DNA from: Trichoplax adhaerens
Taxonomy: Eukaryota > Placozoa > Uniplacotomia > Trichoplacea > Trichoplacidae
DNA: 64,000 nucleotides
NCBI RefSeq assembly: GCF_000150275.1
Contig: NW_002060955.1
Coordinates: forward strand, 350,886 to 414,885
Direction: 5' to 3'
A program made the translations under genes and the position numbers. The notes beneath the pieces were generated by a model. It ran no database searches, was not told where the DNA came from, and saw only the letters and a program-made list of their open reading frames with translations. Below are positions 23,621 through 36,743 of this stretch, piece after piece. How positions within the stretch are numbered: the stretch's first letter is position 1; every line of letters begins with the position of its first letter.

Positions 23621-24631
23621 CCGTAGATGGATCAAACTCCTTCACTTTGCTTGACTAAATACTTGCTATACTATACTACGAAACACACTTCTATATTCAA
23701 AAATTGGGAAATTAGTCCCATCCTCAAAAAGAGCGTTCAACGCATCAACATCACTTCACTGAATATGCGTTATACGGTACTAGGTATCCCTCGATCGAAA
23801 AGTTTTTCCTTTACTTTTGATTTGCCTTAGACGAATTAAATGAAGCTCCGAGCAGTAAAATGAGTGTTATGTTATACCTAAAAGCATAATCGATAGGTAG
23901 AAGAGCATTTGGTTTTCATGCGACATCATGGCCAAAGTAGTATTAAAATCACCCTTATCAACAGCAAAAGGGATTGAGAAAATGACTGAAAGTAAGGTAC
24001 AGAACTATTGTGCTGAAAATGGTAATCAGGTAGACATGATTTCTTGGCCGCCTGCCTGCGCCATTTCCTATCATCATCTGTCATTATAGACTGTATCATG
24101 GATAGACAATACCCTACACTACGTTAATTGACGTTGTCTCCCATGTTTTTTTAATTAAGGACGCCAGAAAATGGGCGATGATATCATTATGGAGAAACTA
24201 CTTGTCCTTGTTGGTTGCATGTTGTTTTTGAAGTAGTATAGCAGTGAGTGAATTTTGGCTATAAAGGAGTATATAGCTCCATCGACGATCGCTTTCGAGA
24301 GAGATATAGCAAATGGATTTGTCTATTACCGAGTGAAAATACGAATAAACCATCACCCCATCAAGACCATTTAAATTAATTAACCATGACTATTTCCTCT
24401 CCTACGGTCCAAGCCCTAGTCTACGATCGGCCTTTCTCACTCATCGCCACTCCAGATTACAACTTGATGCATTCATCGTTTTACCATTAGGCTTTTGTTT
24501 AATCTTCATCATAATATGAATTATATATTTATTCAAGATTTATGTACAGTTGATGACGAGGCTACGCCTAAGAAATCGACTGCTAACAGTGTTGTTTCTA
24601 TTCCATGATGATGTCGGTGTACGGATAGGCA

Positions 24632-24881
24632 TGAGAATACAAATGGAACAAGCGATCGAGGATAATCCCTTGTCATGGCTGAGGTTACCACACAAGGTGA
24701 TAATCTAAAATAGACAATTATTTCCCTTGCTGATGCATTCAATCCATTTTGTAACTTGAGAATACAAATGGAACAAGCGATCGAGGATAATCCCTTGTCA
24801 TGACTGAGGTTACCACACAAGGTAATGATCTAACATAGGCGATTATTTCCCTTGCTGATGGATTCAATCTATTTTGTAACT
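24632..24881. repeat. Recent 125-bp tandem duplication
   Basis: TGAGAATACAAATGGAACAA begins at 24632 and again at 24757. The following ~120 bp (GCGATCGAGGATAATCCCTT, TGACTGAGGTTACCACACAA, TTTCCCTTGCTGATG) agree except for a handful of substitutions. Higher identity than the other repeats nearby indicates a younger event. Confidence 0.9.
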
Positions 24882-27326
24882 GGACAAGAAGTAGAATTGC
24901 CTTTCTTATACTCGTTTCTGGACTGATATCATCGGTATCATGGTTATTCCATTCGTTTTTATCTTATAGGCAATTTGGGGGATCAATCGTATAAAATAAA
25001 ATGGATGGAACTATTCAGTAGTCACTACTTTAGCTGCATGGAGTGTATCTTGTGCCTTGTTGAAGTTTTTTTCTGATTTTGGACCTTTTCTAACCAACGG
25101 AAGAAGTAGGCGTGATGGAGCGATGATGACTATTTTGTATTGATGCTCATGGATAGAATTTACTGTTGATTACCATCGCTATCGATTCAAGATCGATTTT
25201 AGAAGCGAATTAGAAATCATCAGGTCGTTGGCTAACTCAGTACACTTGCCCTCCACTACCGCATAGAAATAGTATGAAAAAGGGGGAAAAGTCAAAGTGC
25301 TGCCTTACCTCTAAAATTCGGCTGCTATTGCTCTCCAAGACTGGACTAATTCAATGCCAAGGCAACTTTCGGTAAAACTACAAGAATGACAAAAATGGAC
25401 GGAATATCCACGGCTTTATCCTCCTTATAGTACGGAAGTGTGACCTAATTTCAATGCTATAGGCTTAGTATCTATACTATTATGATAATCTACTCGATTT
25501 CTCACTGGGCACCTACCTCGATGTAAACTATAGTTGAAAGAAATTAACGTGCAAATATTGACTAAAGGCTTACAATGGCATGATCTCGCTATTGATGATG
25601 GCTTGAATGATTTGCATGCACAGCAGGCTTCCCGCTGTTTGCATGATTTAGATCATCTAGTGTTCAGAGCAGTAGTCTTGTCAAGACGATGATGACCATG
25701 GAATGGCGACAGAATGGATTATTGTAGACGAATATAGAACATAAAGACAGCCCAAGTAAGTAGTATACATGTAGTCAAGAAAAGTTATTGTATTCCTATG
25801 CAAATCAGATTCTTTCTTCCTTTCCAGAGGAAGGAGAAGCCATTGGTTGCCAGCGGATTTGTTGATTGATTGCTGAATGTTCATACTGCCAAAGTTATGT
25901 AATTCATGACTAGTGTCTAGTGGTGCCACACTGACAAGAGAGCCATAGATTGAGATTGGGTAAAGTGATGGCTAAACATGGATCGATATTGCTCCATTTC
26001 TGCTCCCAAAAAAGGAAAAAGTGTAAAAATGCTGCTTCTAGTAAAATAGAAGATCAAAATAAAGAACTGCAATATCAATCAATCTGCAGAGTTATGGGTC
26101 CAATTTGACAATCTTTGCGTAAAGATGCCATTCCGTTAACCACCATGATGGCAATCATAGTCATGATGATACTCCAAAAAGACTCATCATGCTATCATAC
26201 AGTGTCTATTTCCAGTCGTTGAGCATGAAACAGATTATTCCAAGTTTCTGTACGCTTCAATAATTTGATTTTGAATATCGCCAAATAGTAAAAGCAATGG
26301 ACGAGTATGTCAAAGTTTCATGCATGCATTATACATGTACAATATACAATAGTACAAAATACTCTGTTGACTATAAGCCCTTGTTGATGTTGCTACATGC
26401 AAAAAGTGGAGTTAGCAATGATATTATCATGCACTGTACATGAATAATATAGAATTAATAAACGTACACCAACGACTATCGTTTATATTACTATACCAGA
26501 TTTTGCAGAACTGTCGTGAGTCAGTGTTCAAATCGCCTGGATCGGATCATCAAATATCAACATGAACTAGACCTTACATGTATATACATGCGCTACTAAA
26601 GAGAGAGAAATAACGACTGCTCATCTCTTTGCATAAAAATACAGAGGCTGAGATCCTTTGACTGATCTTTTCATTCAAATCATACAATACTAGACAGATT
26701 TCTAATGTAGTCAATTTCTGAAGTACAAATTTTATTGAACAAGGTGTAGTAATGGCGTTATGATTGCCATCGTTGCATGACTACAATCTTCCATTTTGTA
26801 AGTAATGCACAAGCCTGGAACACAATGTATTGAGTTTAAAAATGAAAATTCAGTAGGCAATGGAAAAGTCCTTATCATTTCCTGAATATGATGTTAAATT
26901 TACAAAATGGACTACGTTTCTGTGGGTGTACCGAAGGAACACTTTACATTGCAATTCTCAACTTTACAGTCATCAAATACAGGTGTAGCAATCGCGCAAG
27001 CAATGTGCCATGGGTAGCAGTGATATGAAAAAGTATCACAGAGTTACAACACTATTACAGTGTTATCGTGGAGAAAATGCATCATCAACTCATCCGTAGC
27101 ACAGACATCCAACCCACTCAATACTAGCTACAATTTTACATGAGTAGATTGGATATGGAATAGATTCTTGAACTAGAGCTATTCAATTAACAAAGTATAA
27201 TATTGATACAAATCGTTATAATACAAGACCTAGCAACATAAATAAATCAGCTAGTACAATACTGTAGTACGACATGTCAAATGCCAAGTTTGACGCATAA
27301 AATGGCATAACAGGAACAACTAAACA

Positions 27327-29351
27327 TCACTTTTTCGTAGATCCAAAACCACTAAATCCCATCATTGCTGCCATTTCAGGATCTATATCGCCACCTTCAT
27401 CATCACTATTATTACTTGGACGCATCTTCTTTTCTTTCCTTCTCTCTTTTTTAGTAGCTTTCATTTTTTCCTCCTAGAGAGGAAGGTAATGACGTGCACG
27501 ATGTTAATAAAACCTACTATTTACTTCATTATTAGAGAGAATCGATCGTCATCAACAACCATACCTCTTCCTTTAATTCCTGTATTCGAGCTTCAAAATC
27601 TAATAATTCCATCAAGGTTTACACATTTGTATGTAGTCAACTGTATATCCAAGCTTTTAATAACGTACACTAAATTACGATCACTCATAAAAGCAATTAC
27701 TCTAATTTGCTCGTATGGTATCACCTATGCGAAATAGGAGAGTATCATATAGCACTTTCAAATTGATCAAGCAAGGATACCATAAGTTTTTTTTACTTCA
27801 AGTTTCTTTCTCTTGTTTGATGCAAATCTATTCTTGACATCTTCAAGGGATGATCTTTCAATGCGCATTGACATACCCAAATTTCTTTGATCTGAAAAAT
27901 ATCCCATGCAACTTTAAAGCTCATTCAAATCGATCGATTTTTCTATGAAGATGGAGCTGATACAACATTACAACAACATCATTAGCGATGTACAATCCGT
28001 AATCATGAACAGCAAGCCAAACTCACGTTTTTTGCCATTGATATGATCGAGAAAATTCATAGAATCTTTAATAACACAGTCGCAAACATTACAGTAATAC
28101 CTAAAAGTGAAAAGACACATGCCAAGCAGTTATCACTTCAAAATTAATAAACGACGATCTGCATTAGATATCAATAAAAAGCTGTGAAAAAGACCTTACC
28201 CTCCAGATAGAGATGACGGTGTTGTCTTTGTTATCACTATCGACTTGCCGACCTTAGAATCTAAATCAACCTATGTAAGCATTGTATTGCATTATAAATA
28301 CTACGTTGATCACTTGCTGATTGTAATGACTCCACTACCGTAGTAAGATCTATGCTTAGCAATCAGTACATTGAATCCATGTTACTAACTTCATAATCGC
28401 GTTCCTTTAATAATTCTCGCTTGACAGGAATAGATGATTTATCATCTAAAAGCCAATCAATTTTTACGTCGATTAGGTTCAACTTTTAACCTATTGTTCC
28501 TCCCAAAATCTGATACTTTAGCAACAATGATCTATCGAAGGCATTAATTTAAACAAATTGACGAGCTCTTACTACGATAAACTGACATAACATGCTTGAA
28601 ACTAAAAGTAACTCAGGGACTACTGCTGGCATTGCAGCTCAATTTCTCGATACAAGAGCCATCATAGCAAGTAAAGTAGACCCAGAATTGATGTACGTAT
28701 ATCTTAGGTCCTTTCAACTTTATAAGCAGGGTGCTACAAAAGATAACGCTGCAAATAAGCCTATAGATTTGTAGTTGTCGAGTGGAGTAGACCTAGTAGT
28801 CATCAACAGTTCAATTTTCAACTCTGTTCTAATGACTATTTGTTCTTGGCAAGCTAGCACTATATTACTTTCTATCAATCCTTTCCTATCTTTAGGTTAT
28901 AAACTATGTGTATCAATACTGTTGACAATTTGTCAATAGTATACCCAGACGAACCAATGATGCTTACGTTTATCATCCTTGTCGTAGCCATCAGCTCTTT
29001 CTTTTGCAAGCTTTTCAAACTTATCAACATCCCATTTTCGTCTATGATCGTCTATCTTCTACATGATACATATCCAAATTGTCAAGAAAATGGTTACTTA
29101 TACAGCAATAAGAATGAGTAGTCTATCATTACTCTATGATGGATTATAAATCATGCTACAGTAACCCTATCAAATCGTCCATAAAGGCAATTTGCTCTCT
29201 GTGCTAGAACCGTCATGCTTCTTCTACCATGAACAAGTTCCTTGCTAACATACCGTCAATATCCAACTAAGTAGCACTATCCATGATCATAATACTGCCA
29301 TTCACTTCTAGATTGTATCAATAAACTTACACCCTTATTACTGGACGACAT
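27327..29351 (-). CDS. ZMAT2: ZMAT2 / SNU23 spliceosomal zinc-finger protein
   Basis: Eight exons: 29331-29351, 28968-29058, 28390-28445, 28200-28270, 28027-28100, 27781-27891, 27565-27599, 27327-27473; phases agree throughout and give 201 residues (human ZMAT2 is about 199). Landmarks in order: [17 protein letters not shown] near the start, [30 protein letters not shown], one U1-type C2H2 finger (YYCNVCDC ... [19 protein letters not shown]), a Lys/Glu-rich helix ([25 protein letters not shown]) and the signature tail [15 protein letters not shown]. The family (yeast Snu23) sits in the U4/U6.U5 tri-snRNP and pre-catalytic B complex, near the 5' splice site, in the nucleus. The 7-codon first exon ends in a consensus GTAAGT. 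It is transcribed away from FAM114A across a ~1-kb shared promoter region. Confidence 0.96.
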
Positions 29352-30377
29352 TTTACTGCTAATGGCCAAGGATTGACTATTCAATTGGTTATATCTCTCA
29401 CAGCTTTAGCAAAAGGTAAATTGCAATTGGAAGATTTTCCAAGGCAACCGTTCAACTACAGTACAATCACACAGTACAGCCTTCAGATTGACGGTACTTT
29501 TCACTGTGCTAATGCGCTAGCACTTACTTTCTACTGTAGCAAAATGGATGATTCTAAGGTAGTTATGGCATAAAATGAAATTTTACTTGAATAAATCGAA
29601 TAATTAGTTCATCTACGACACACTGGTAAAAGATGGATAGATCTTTTTATTATTTAGAGCTTCCTGGAAACGATTTTGGCCATGTGAAAAGTAACAACTC
29701 ATATCGACAAACGTCGATCGTCCTACTCGCAGTATAGTGTACCGTTAGAGACGCGTAGTATAGTTGAAATGACTAACGAAACAGTGGGTGCGTATCTACT
29801 GTATAGAACGACTATTTCCGTCCACTCTGTCTGTCGGAATCAAATGGAGTACTGGACTACGCATGTTGCAGACATAGCGAGAATTTTATATGGTGGGCAT
29901 ACTCAAAGTTTTTAAGTTTTTATACACGATTGGTAGCGTACAATCAGCGACTGCTAAAGGAAAGAGACGGGACAGGAAACGACCACAGTGTAAAATAAGG
30001 TGGAAGCGGACCATTTATTCGCTCATTCTGCTCTATACTACCGATGAAACTGAGCTGGTAGTTCATTTGGACGCCTTTCGCAGACAGTATAGTGTACCGT
30101 TACAGATATGCAATATACTTGAAATGACCAGTTAAATAATCAGTCTCCACGTTATTAGTATAGAGAACAACCGTTTTCGGGTGTCTCTTGTTCCCAGACA
30201 CAGTACAGTACTGACTGTACTGTGAGTGTACACTGTACACTGTACACTGTAGTAGACAGCCCCTTTCCCATACAGACATAGCGGACAGAACGACCTATCG
30301 GACCGATTTCCACGCGCAGACTCGAAGCAATCAAAGACCGCAGGAATCAGTCGACGCAATCAAAAAGCAAATCCAAA
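29352..30377. promoter_or_regulatory. Divergent promoter region between ZMAT2 and FAM114A
   Basis: The 1026 bp between two opposite start codons should hold both promoters. It is less AT-rich than its surroundings and has more CpG (for example 29709-29770, 30275-30350). It repeats the phrase AGTATAGTGTACCGTTA (near 29731 and 30086), each followed within ~30 bp by TTGAAATGAC. At 30196-30255 lies a run of overlapping GTACAGTAC, ACTGTACTG and TGTACACTGTACAC words. I see no TATA box that can be assigned with confidence. The plus-strand frame at 29890-30135 inside it does not look coding. Confidence 0.6.
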
Positions 30378-33300
30378 ATGTCTTCGGCAAGCGATAGCGA
30401 AGACCAAGATTTTGAAAGTGCTGACGAAGGTGAAGAAACCCACCGCCAACAATGCCATGAGGATGGCCCAAATAAAGCAGAAGAGACATCAAAAACAAGT
30501 CTGGTCGATATTACTTCAATGCCACAAGATACTGATGGAAAGACGAGCGAAGAAGAGAATCCATCTGAACTTCTTTCTGACCAAGGAAAGGAGGACAATA
30601 ACAATAGCAAAGAAGAGACGGAAACTGATCAAAAATGCCAACCAATCACTGAAATTATACAAGGATCACAAGCACAGCAACAATCACATGAAACAAGTGA
30701 AACAACTGAGGAAACAGAAACACAACAAGAATTGCATGAAACAACTTGTGATACAAAAAGTTCAACAGAACCAGCCAAGCAAGTAGAAACACCGTCGACG
30801 CCTGAAAAAATCATCCAGGATCAAAATAGCCAAGAGAAGGCACAAAATGATGAGCTAGAGGTGGTTAACGAGCCTATCGAGAAGAAGGATCCTATAGATA
30901 GATCGGATATACACGATACCAAGCAAAATAGGACTAATGATGAAATGCAAGACAAGCAGAAAAGTCCTCAAGCCAACGAGGTTTGCTTTCTTAAATGAAA
31001 TACATCTTTATTGTACAGTAGTTTAGTTAATCAATTACAATGAACTCTTCAACGCTGATGCTTAATGAAGCATAATGTGCAAACAATTACTGTATACCGT
31101 ACTCGATATGACATGGAAAATTAAAGTCTCATCATATTTAATTATACGAGTAGTTTCCCCTTGGATTTGAACCACTTTAACAATCGGCTCAAAGATCGAC
31201 ATGTTGCCTTTGGTATCAATACTAATGATCTTAATTTGCTATTGTATCATCCAAGTCGATTGTGAAGGCGATAATGAGATACCTATGAATTATTAGGGTT
31301 TTCCGCACTGGATTACTACCAACTATGCGACTTTAACGAAACAAATATCAGAACAGATTTAGTTTCAATTAGATATCATTACTATACCTATACCTATTAT
31401 TGTGGATGAATGAATTAATTATGCAGTATATTATAATATATGCACAAGTATATATATATATATATACAGTAGATATTGTTAGTGTGTTGTACTAGGTTAC
31501 GATCTTAGACGAATAAGCATGCAGTTCTTAGATTGCAGAATGGCATATCATATATCCACGTTATTATACTCAAATTGACTTGACTGTTCTTCACCTATAA
31601 AATTATTGATAATACGCTATTCCATTTTAGCCTCAGCAATCGCAGAAGAGTGGATGGGGTTGGGGATTTTCTTCCTGGATTTCTTCTGCTTCTGATACCG
31701 TCGCCAAGATATCACAACAAGCACACACTATAGGTAACCAATTTTATTAATTGCTCTTTTTTAAAGTTCGGATAAGACTCAACAAACAGATGATAAGTTA
31801 CAATGCTGTCTGTATACCGTCTTTCATTAACTGATAGTTCACTTTAAATCTGTATGCAAAGTTGGTTCAAAATCTTCCGATATATACAAAAATTGATCTA
31901 TTATAAGTACTGTTCCCATAGCATCAGGCATCAGTTTGGTAGTAGCTTGATATAAATAGGGTACATGACAATTGTATCTAATATAGCGGATTACTTTATG
32001 CACGTTAAAACTTACTAATGCTACCACTTGTTTTTAACTGTAACTTATAACAAAAATATACAAGCTTAATTATACAATGTTTGTGCCATTGAATTCTGCT
32101 TTACCCATGCTTGGCCATTATAGTGAAAGGAGTTTTAGTCAGTGCTTAAAAGCGCTATAAATTGTACCATCTTGGTGAAGGCAGTATCCAATACTTACTA
32201 ATGCAACCAACTGGTTTCAGCTGTAACATAGTATAAAAATAGACAAGCTTGACTGCACAACATTTGTGCCATTAGCTTCTGGTGTTTCCACGTATTCCTC
32301 TTACAGTAAAGTAGCTTTAATCAATTCTTTAAAGCACTATAAATTGCACTACCTATGTAAAGCCATGACATTGACTTAATTACTTCGACTTTTAAGTCTA
32401 CTTGAAGATTGCTTTGTTCAAACACGCATAATATAATTTTAAAAAATTCTTGACATTAAAATCGTAACCTTAATTTCTAACTGATAGTTATCGTACTTCA
32501 AAATTAGGTCACACAGTTTTAGACACAGTGGAATCATCGTTAGGTGTACCAGATCCTGAGAACCTTGCAGAGCAGAATCAATTGAACAAAAAGGATGAAG
32601 GTTGCTTATAGAAATTAAATCGGCCTAATGTAGTAGGCCACAATGCAATAGTACTCGATTATCTAGCAAAATCCATCACTTAATCGAAGGCTATCAAAAT
32701 ATATATAGAAGTACCAGATAACCCGGACCAATCTAAAGATACAGATGAATCAAAAGATTTTCTTTTTTCCGGAGCTACAGCATTATCAACCATGGTAAAT
32801 CCTAATAGCAAAACATTGACTTCATTATTAAATGGTTATATTAATGTAGCTGTTTGTCATGTAGGGTAAGCAACTAGTTGCAACCGGAATGGAAACATTC
32901 GAAAAAATCGGTAAAAAAACCGCCAGCGTGATAACAGAACAAGAAGCAGGTAATCTGAGAAAGTTAATAACAAATTCAATACTTCCATCCAACTAAATCG
33001 AGCCCTATAGTATAATACCATTACATAGCTTATGGTTTATTTACTATAGACACAATATTCTGCATTGCTCAAAATTAGCTCAATTATATCTGTTTGTTAG
33101 GTATAACTATCAACAATACCCAACCAAAATTATCTGATGTACGTATCAATACATTCGTTTACCTTCATTATTAGTACTTTAATTTTTATCCTATTTCTGC
33201 GTGATAACCGTTTTAATTTGATAAATTAAACTTTCATACATACTGTAGTTATTAAGAGAAGCGCGGGAAAAGAATCCTGAAGTTCAACCGAAAGAGGTTA

Positions 33301-35206
33301 ATGTTGACTTTAATTATGCAACATTATAGATATCATTTCGTAGCCTCAACTCTATCAAACTTACATTCTGGTACACTCTATACTTTTTACTAAATTGATG
33401 AACGTATCGACTCTGTTCATACTTATACTGTATTGTAGTTTCATTAATTTTTGTAGATACAACAGTATTAATATTTCGCTAAATGTGGAATACTTTGTGC
33501 TATAAATAGATTAAATTTGAAGTTTATTACAGATACGTTTTCTATACTTAAGTAACTTAATATTTGTAATCATGTTGTAATCTTTGAGTATGGTCTTTAT
33601 GCGGTCTGTTATCAGTCTGACCTCTATGTTATGAAATGTTTATTCGTATCATCATGTTACACTATATTATACACTTATGAATGATATGAAATAATATCAA
33701 TTAGACTCAAACGGAATTAATTACATCGAAACCTGAACCGGAGCATTTCAATTACAACAATTTGCTGGAAGAATTTCAGGGTGAATAGAGTAAACTATGT
33801 TGACTAATGATTATAATACTTCTGCAAAGAAATAATCTTTACATAACTATAACAAATTAGCCTAAAATATGTAACTACATAAATTTATTTACATTTTTAA
33901 TTATAATTATTATGTTGCAGGTCATGCCCATCTAGAAGCACTTGAAATCCTTTCAAATGAGAGCGAATTTAAAGTAAATATCTTACAGCACAGTATTACG
34001 TTTCTACAGTTATTCTTGAATAATAACAAAAACAATCCATTTAAACTTATTACTTTTCTAAACATTAGACTCAATCACTATTAAAGACCCGTTCAGAGGA
34101 ATTGCTCTATGATAGCATGGAAAAAGTAAAAGAATCTTTTTCTTCCGAAATGCCACCAGGTTCGTATGCGTTTGGATAACCACATCAGCTTGCAATTCTG
34201 TCCGACATGAAATACCTGTGCATCGTTTTAAAATTAAGTATTTATCAAAAACATAGGGAATGATCAAGATTTTATGAAAGTTCTAGCAGAGCTCCTGAAG
34301 GAACTTAATTTAGAAGGGATGGAACAAAGAATTGAAGAGGTTTGACTTTGGCTACCTCTCGTATTACCGTACCTTTAGTGGCTGTTATTAGATTAAATCT
34401 TAATGAAGATCGTTGTTTATTTACTAGGTGTATAATGATGCACATTCATGGATAAAAAATTGTGAACAAAGTAGCAATGATGAAAGTAATTGTAGTTCTC
34501 TAGTAAGTATGGATATTAAAGTAGCATTAACTGCGCAAATCAAATACTGAAATATTTGTTTGGCGTAGGAAGTGCATACGGTAGCAATAAAAACTTTGGC
34601 TCATATGACTGCCGAGTGTATAAACTTATTTCATAAAGGCGCAGAATGTCTGCTTCTTACCAATAAGGAAGTCAAGAGAGACGCCTCCAGAACCGGAATT
34701 AGTTTATCGAAGTAAGCTATTGCTATAATGTAGACATGTGACAGGTTTATCATCAACAGCAGATTAAACTTAGTTACTCTGATTGTGCATATATTACAGA
34801 ATGGCAGCCATTATGAATGAGGAGCTATCAAATATAGCAAATCTTTATGCACATTGTATAAATAACAAAGTAAGTAGCAACGTGATAATAACAGCCACAC
34901 TATGAAAATTAAATTTAGTTGTGTACGCTACAGTATAGTCTCTGCAATAACATAGTAAAAATATGATATTCATGTTATAGACTGAAGGTGACTCCGATGG
35001 TGACCAACGTCAAATAACGAATATATACTTGGAGGTCAGACACACTCGTCCATTTTCTTTAAAAAAATGGTATATAAGTAATATTCTTGATTGTCTTTTA
35101 TTCTTTCTTATAATTATAGGCGGGAAATAGTTGCTCCTACGTTAGCGATGCATTAAATTCTATGGTATCAGTTGTTCAGTTTGTGGTATTGCAATCCCTG
35201 ATTTAA
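30378..35206 (+). CDS. FAM114A: FAM114A (NOXP20-like) family protein
   Basis: Sixteen exons: 30378-30980, 31631-31733, 32517-32600, 32709-32794, 32865-32949, 33101-33138, 33249-33296, 33705-33780, 33921-33973, 34069-34159, 34257-34339, 34428-34502, 34569-34711, 34800-34869, 34981-35034, 35120-35206. All junctions keep phase; 592 residues (human FAM114A1/A2 are about 560 and 505). The first ~200 residues are an acidic Glu/Gln/Thr-rich tail that starts with SDSEDQDFESADEG. Then come the family's GWGWGFSSW block, LDTVESSLGVPDPENLAEQ, METFEKIGKKTASVI, the LLREAREKN helix, LLEEFQGHAHLEALEILS and a long helical C-terminal part. Vertebrate members are cytosolic, one linked to neuronal development; a fly relative has been reported as a Rab2/Golgi-associated protein, so a trafficking role is an inference. 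Intron 2 holds a 183-bp duplication. Confidence 0.93.
31449..31468. repeat. (TA)n microsatellite in FAM114A intron 1
   Basis: A run of about ten TA dinucleotides interrupts the intron shortly after ATGCACAAG. It is a simple sequence repeat with no further feature. Confidence 0.85.
32011..32376. repeat. 183-bp tandem duplication in FAM114A intron 2
   Basis: CTTACTAATGCTACCACTTG begins at 32011 and CTTACTAATGCAACCAACTG at 32194. Shared words in order include TATACAAGCTTAATTATACA versus TAGACAAGCTTGACTGCACA, TTTGTGCCATT, and GCGCTATAAATTG versus GCACTATAAATTG. Identity is moderate, so the duplication is not recent. Confidence 0.8.
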
Positions 35207-36743
35207 ATGCAGGATCTATTATGGTTGCATAACAGATTCGATGTACTAGAACTAGTAAATATTGTATTGGTCATCTCATAATACAGTACATATACGAGTA
35301 CAATATAAATTTAAAATTTTGAATATATCAACTACAGCTCTTATTTGATTTATCTATCGAATCGAAGAATTGAGCTGCTCAAAGAATAGTGATTTGATCC
35401 TGTAATGTCGTTACGGAAGATTACAGCAACAATGACAGAAATATAATTCTATCAAAAATTCAGCATATTATAAGATTACAATTACAATTTATGTGATTGT
35501 CTATCAATAATTAAATTTGAATAAATAGTAAATCATCGTTTATATCGCAATTCAACAGTTCTTGATAATCAACTGAACAAATTTACAAGTATGCGTTGGT
35601 TGTCTATCTCAACTGAACAAACGTAAGATGTTTCTACTCTTTTATATTGATTCATTAATGGGAATACAAATTTAAATGCTATGCCAATAAATCATGTACA
35701 TCCAATGTGCATAGATTTACTGATGATTATATTATCCGGTACTGTTCGGTATACTCATATAGTAATTCGCAGATACCATAAACAGTAAACTGGCAGTACA
35801 ACTGTAATGCTATAAGGTCTATAAATAACATATCCCTGAAATGTTTTCAAAAGCAGAAATTTATAGAATTGCAGTAATGAAATTATAATACAGGCATCCT
35901 TTGATTTCTCGTTAATCGATCAGGGGTATTATGCATCACTAGCTGTAGCCCAGCAATAGCAACCGCCCAAAACTACAATTATAATCTTGTATGAGTAAGA
36001 TCTTGCATTATATTACTCAGTAAATCCTATAAATAATGTAACGAAAATAGACCAATGTTAGTGTCAAGAATAAAAGTGCACAATAAATCAGCCAATAAGA
36101 AAGCCAGTTGCGGTACTAGCGTAGCATAGTATGAGTCTGTAATTTCTCGCTTAAGCTAAAGCCAATTGATAAATGCAACATTTTATAAAGCAGAGTAGTT
36201 TCATTTTATCTTTCATTAATTGAATATTGTACAATGAGATAATTGCCATCAGCATGTTATGCATATAGCACAATTAGCTAGCATCTTAAACAAGTCTATG
36301 ATTGCCCATACGTCCGGACCGAATTGTCAATAGCAAGCGCTCAGTTATAAAATATAAACATACAGTACATACGTATACCATTCGAAATTAAGGATGGATA
36401 AACATCCATGCTGACTTATTATAGTAGTCTATGCCATACGTATGTATACCTTAGATAAGTTTATACACAATATAAAATCTGGAAAGTTATGATTACTGCA
36501 CAATGTATGCAGATTTCATTTGCAGTTATAAATTGTCGAATAGTATTTTTTATGAAAAAGCACTACCATATTACCGTACTTGTAGATATGGCTGTATTTT
36601 GGCTAATATTACAGTAGGATGCAATTAAGACTAATTATTTACTATAAATTAGGCTGGATAACTTTGTATTAGCAACGGCTGTCGCTAATCGCATGAGTTA
36701 AGTAATAATTATCAACAATTTTATAGCAATCTATGAAGCAGCC
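35207..36743. other. Convergent intergenic region, FAM114A / NUP58
   Basis: This 1.5 kb separates two stop codons of converging genes and should hold both 3' untranslated regions. AATAAA lies at 35520 on the plus strand, a candidate FAM114A poly(A) signal about 310 bp after the stop. I see no exon or structured element. Confidence 0.5.

Larger units (their letters stand above)
22441..27326. other. Gene-free interval with several decayed repeats
   Basis: No exon fits a known family on either strand over 4.9 kb. Frames such as 24533-24820 (-) come from a tandem duplication, and 23627-23830 (+) and 25681-25929 (-) have no family look. It lies upstream of ARAP and downstream of ZMAT2, both on the minus strand, so it may hold the ARAP promoter and 5' exons I could not identify. 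Confidence 0.5.

Noticed and set aside
24533-24820. 95-codon minus-strand frame
   Set aside because: It is produced by the 125-bp tandem duplication and repeats itself in protein form.
29890-30135. 81-codon plus-strand frame between ZMAT2 and FAM114A
   Set aside because: It lies in the divergent promoter, has no recognisable motif and no splice context.
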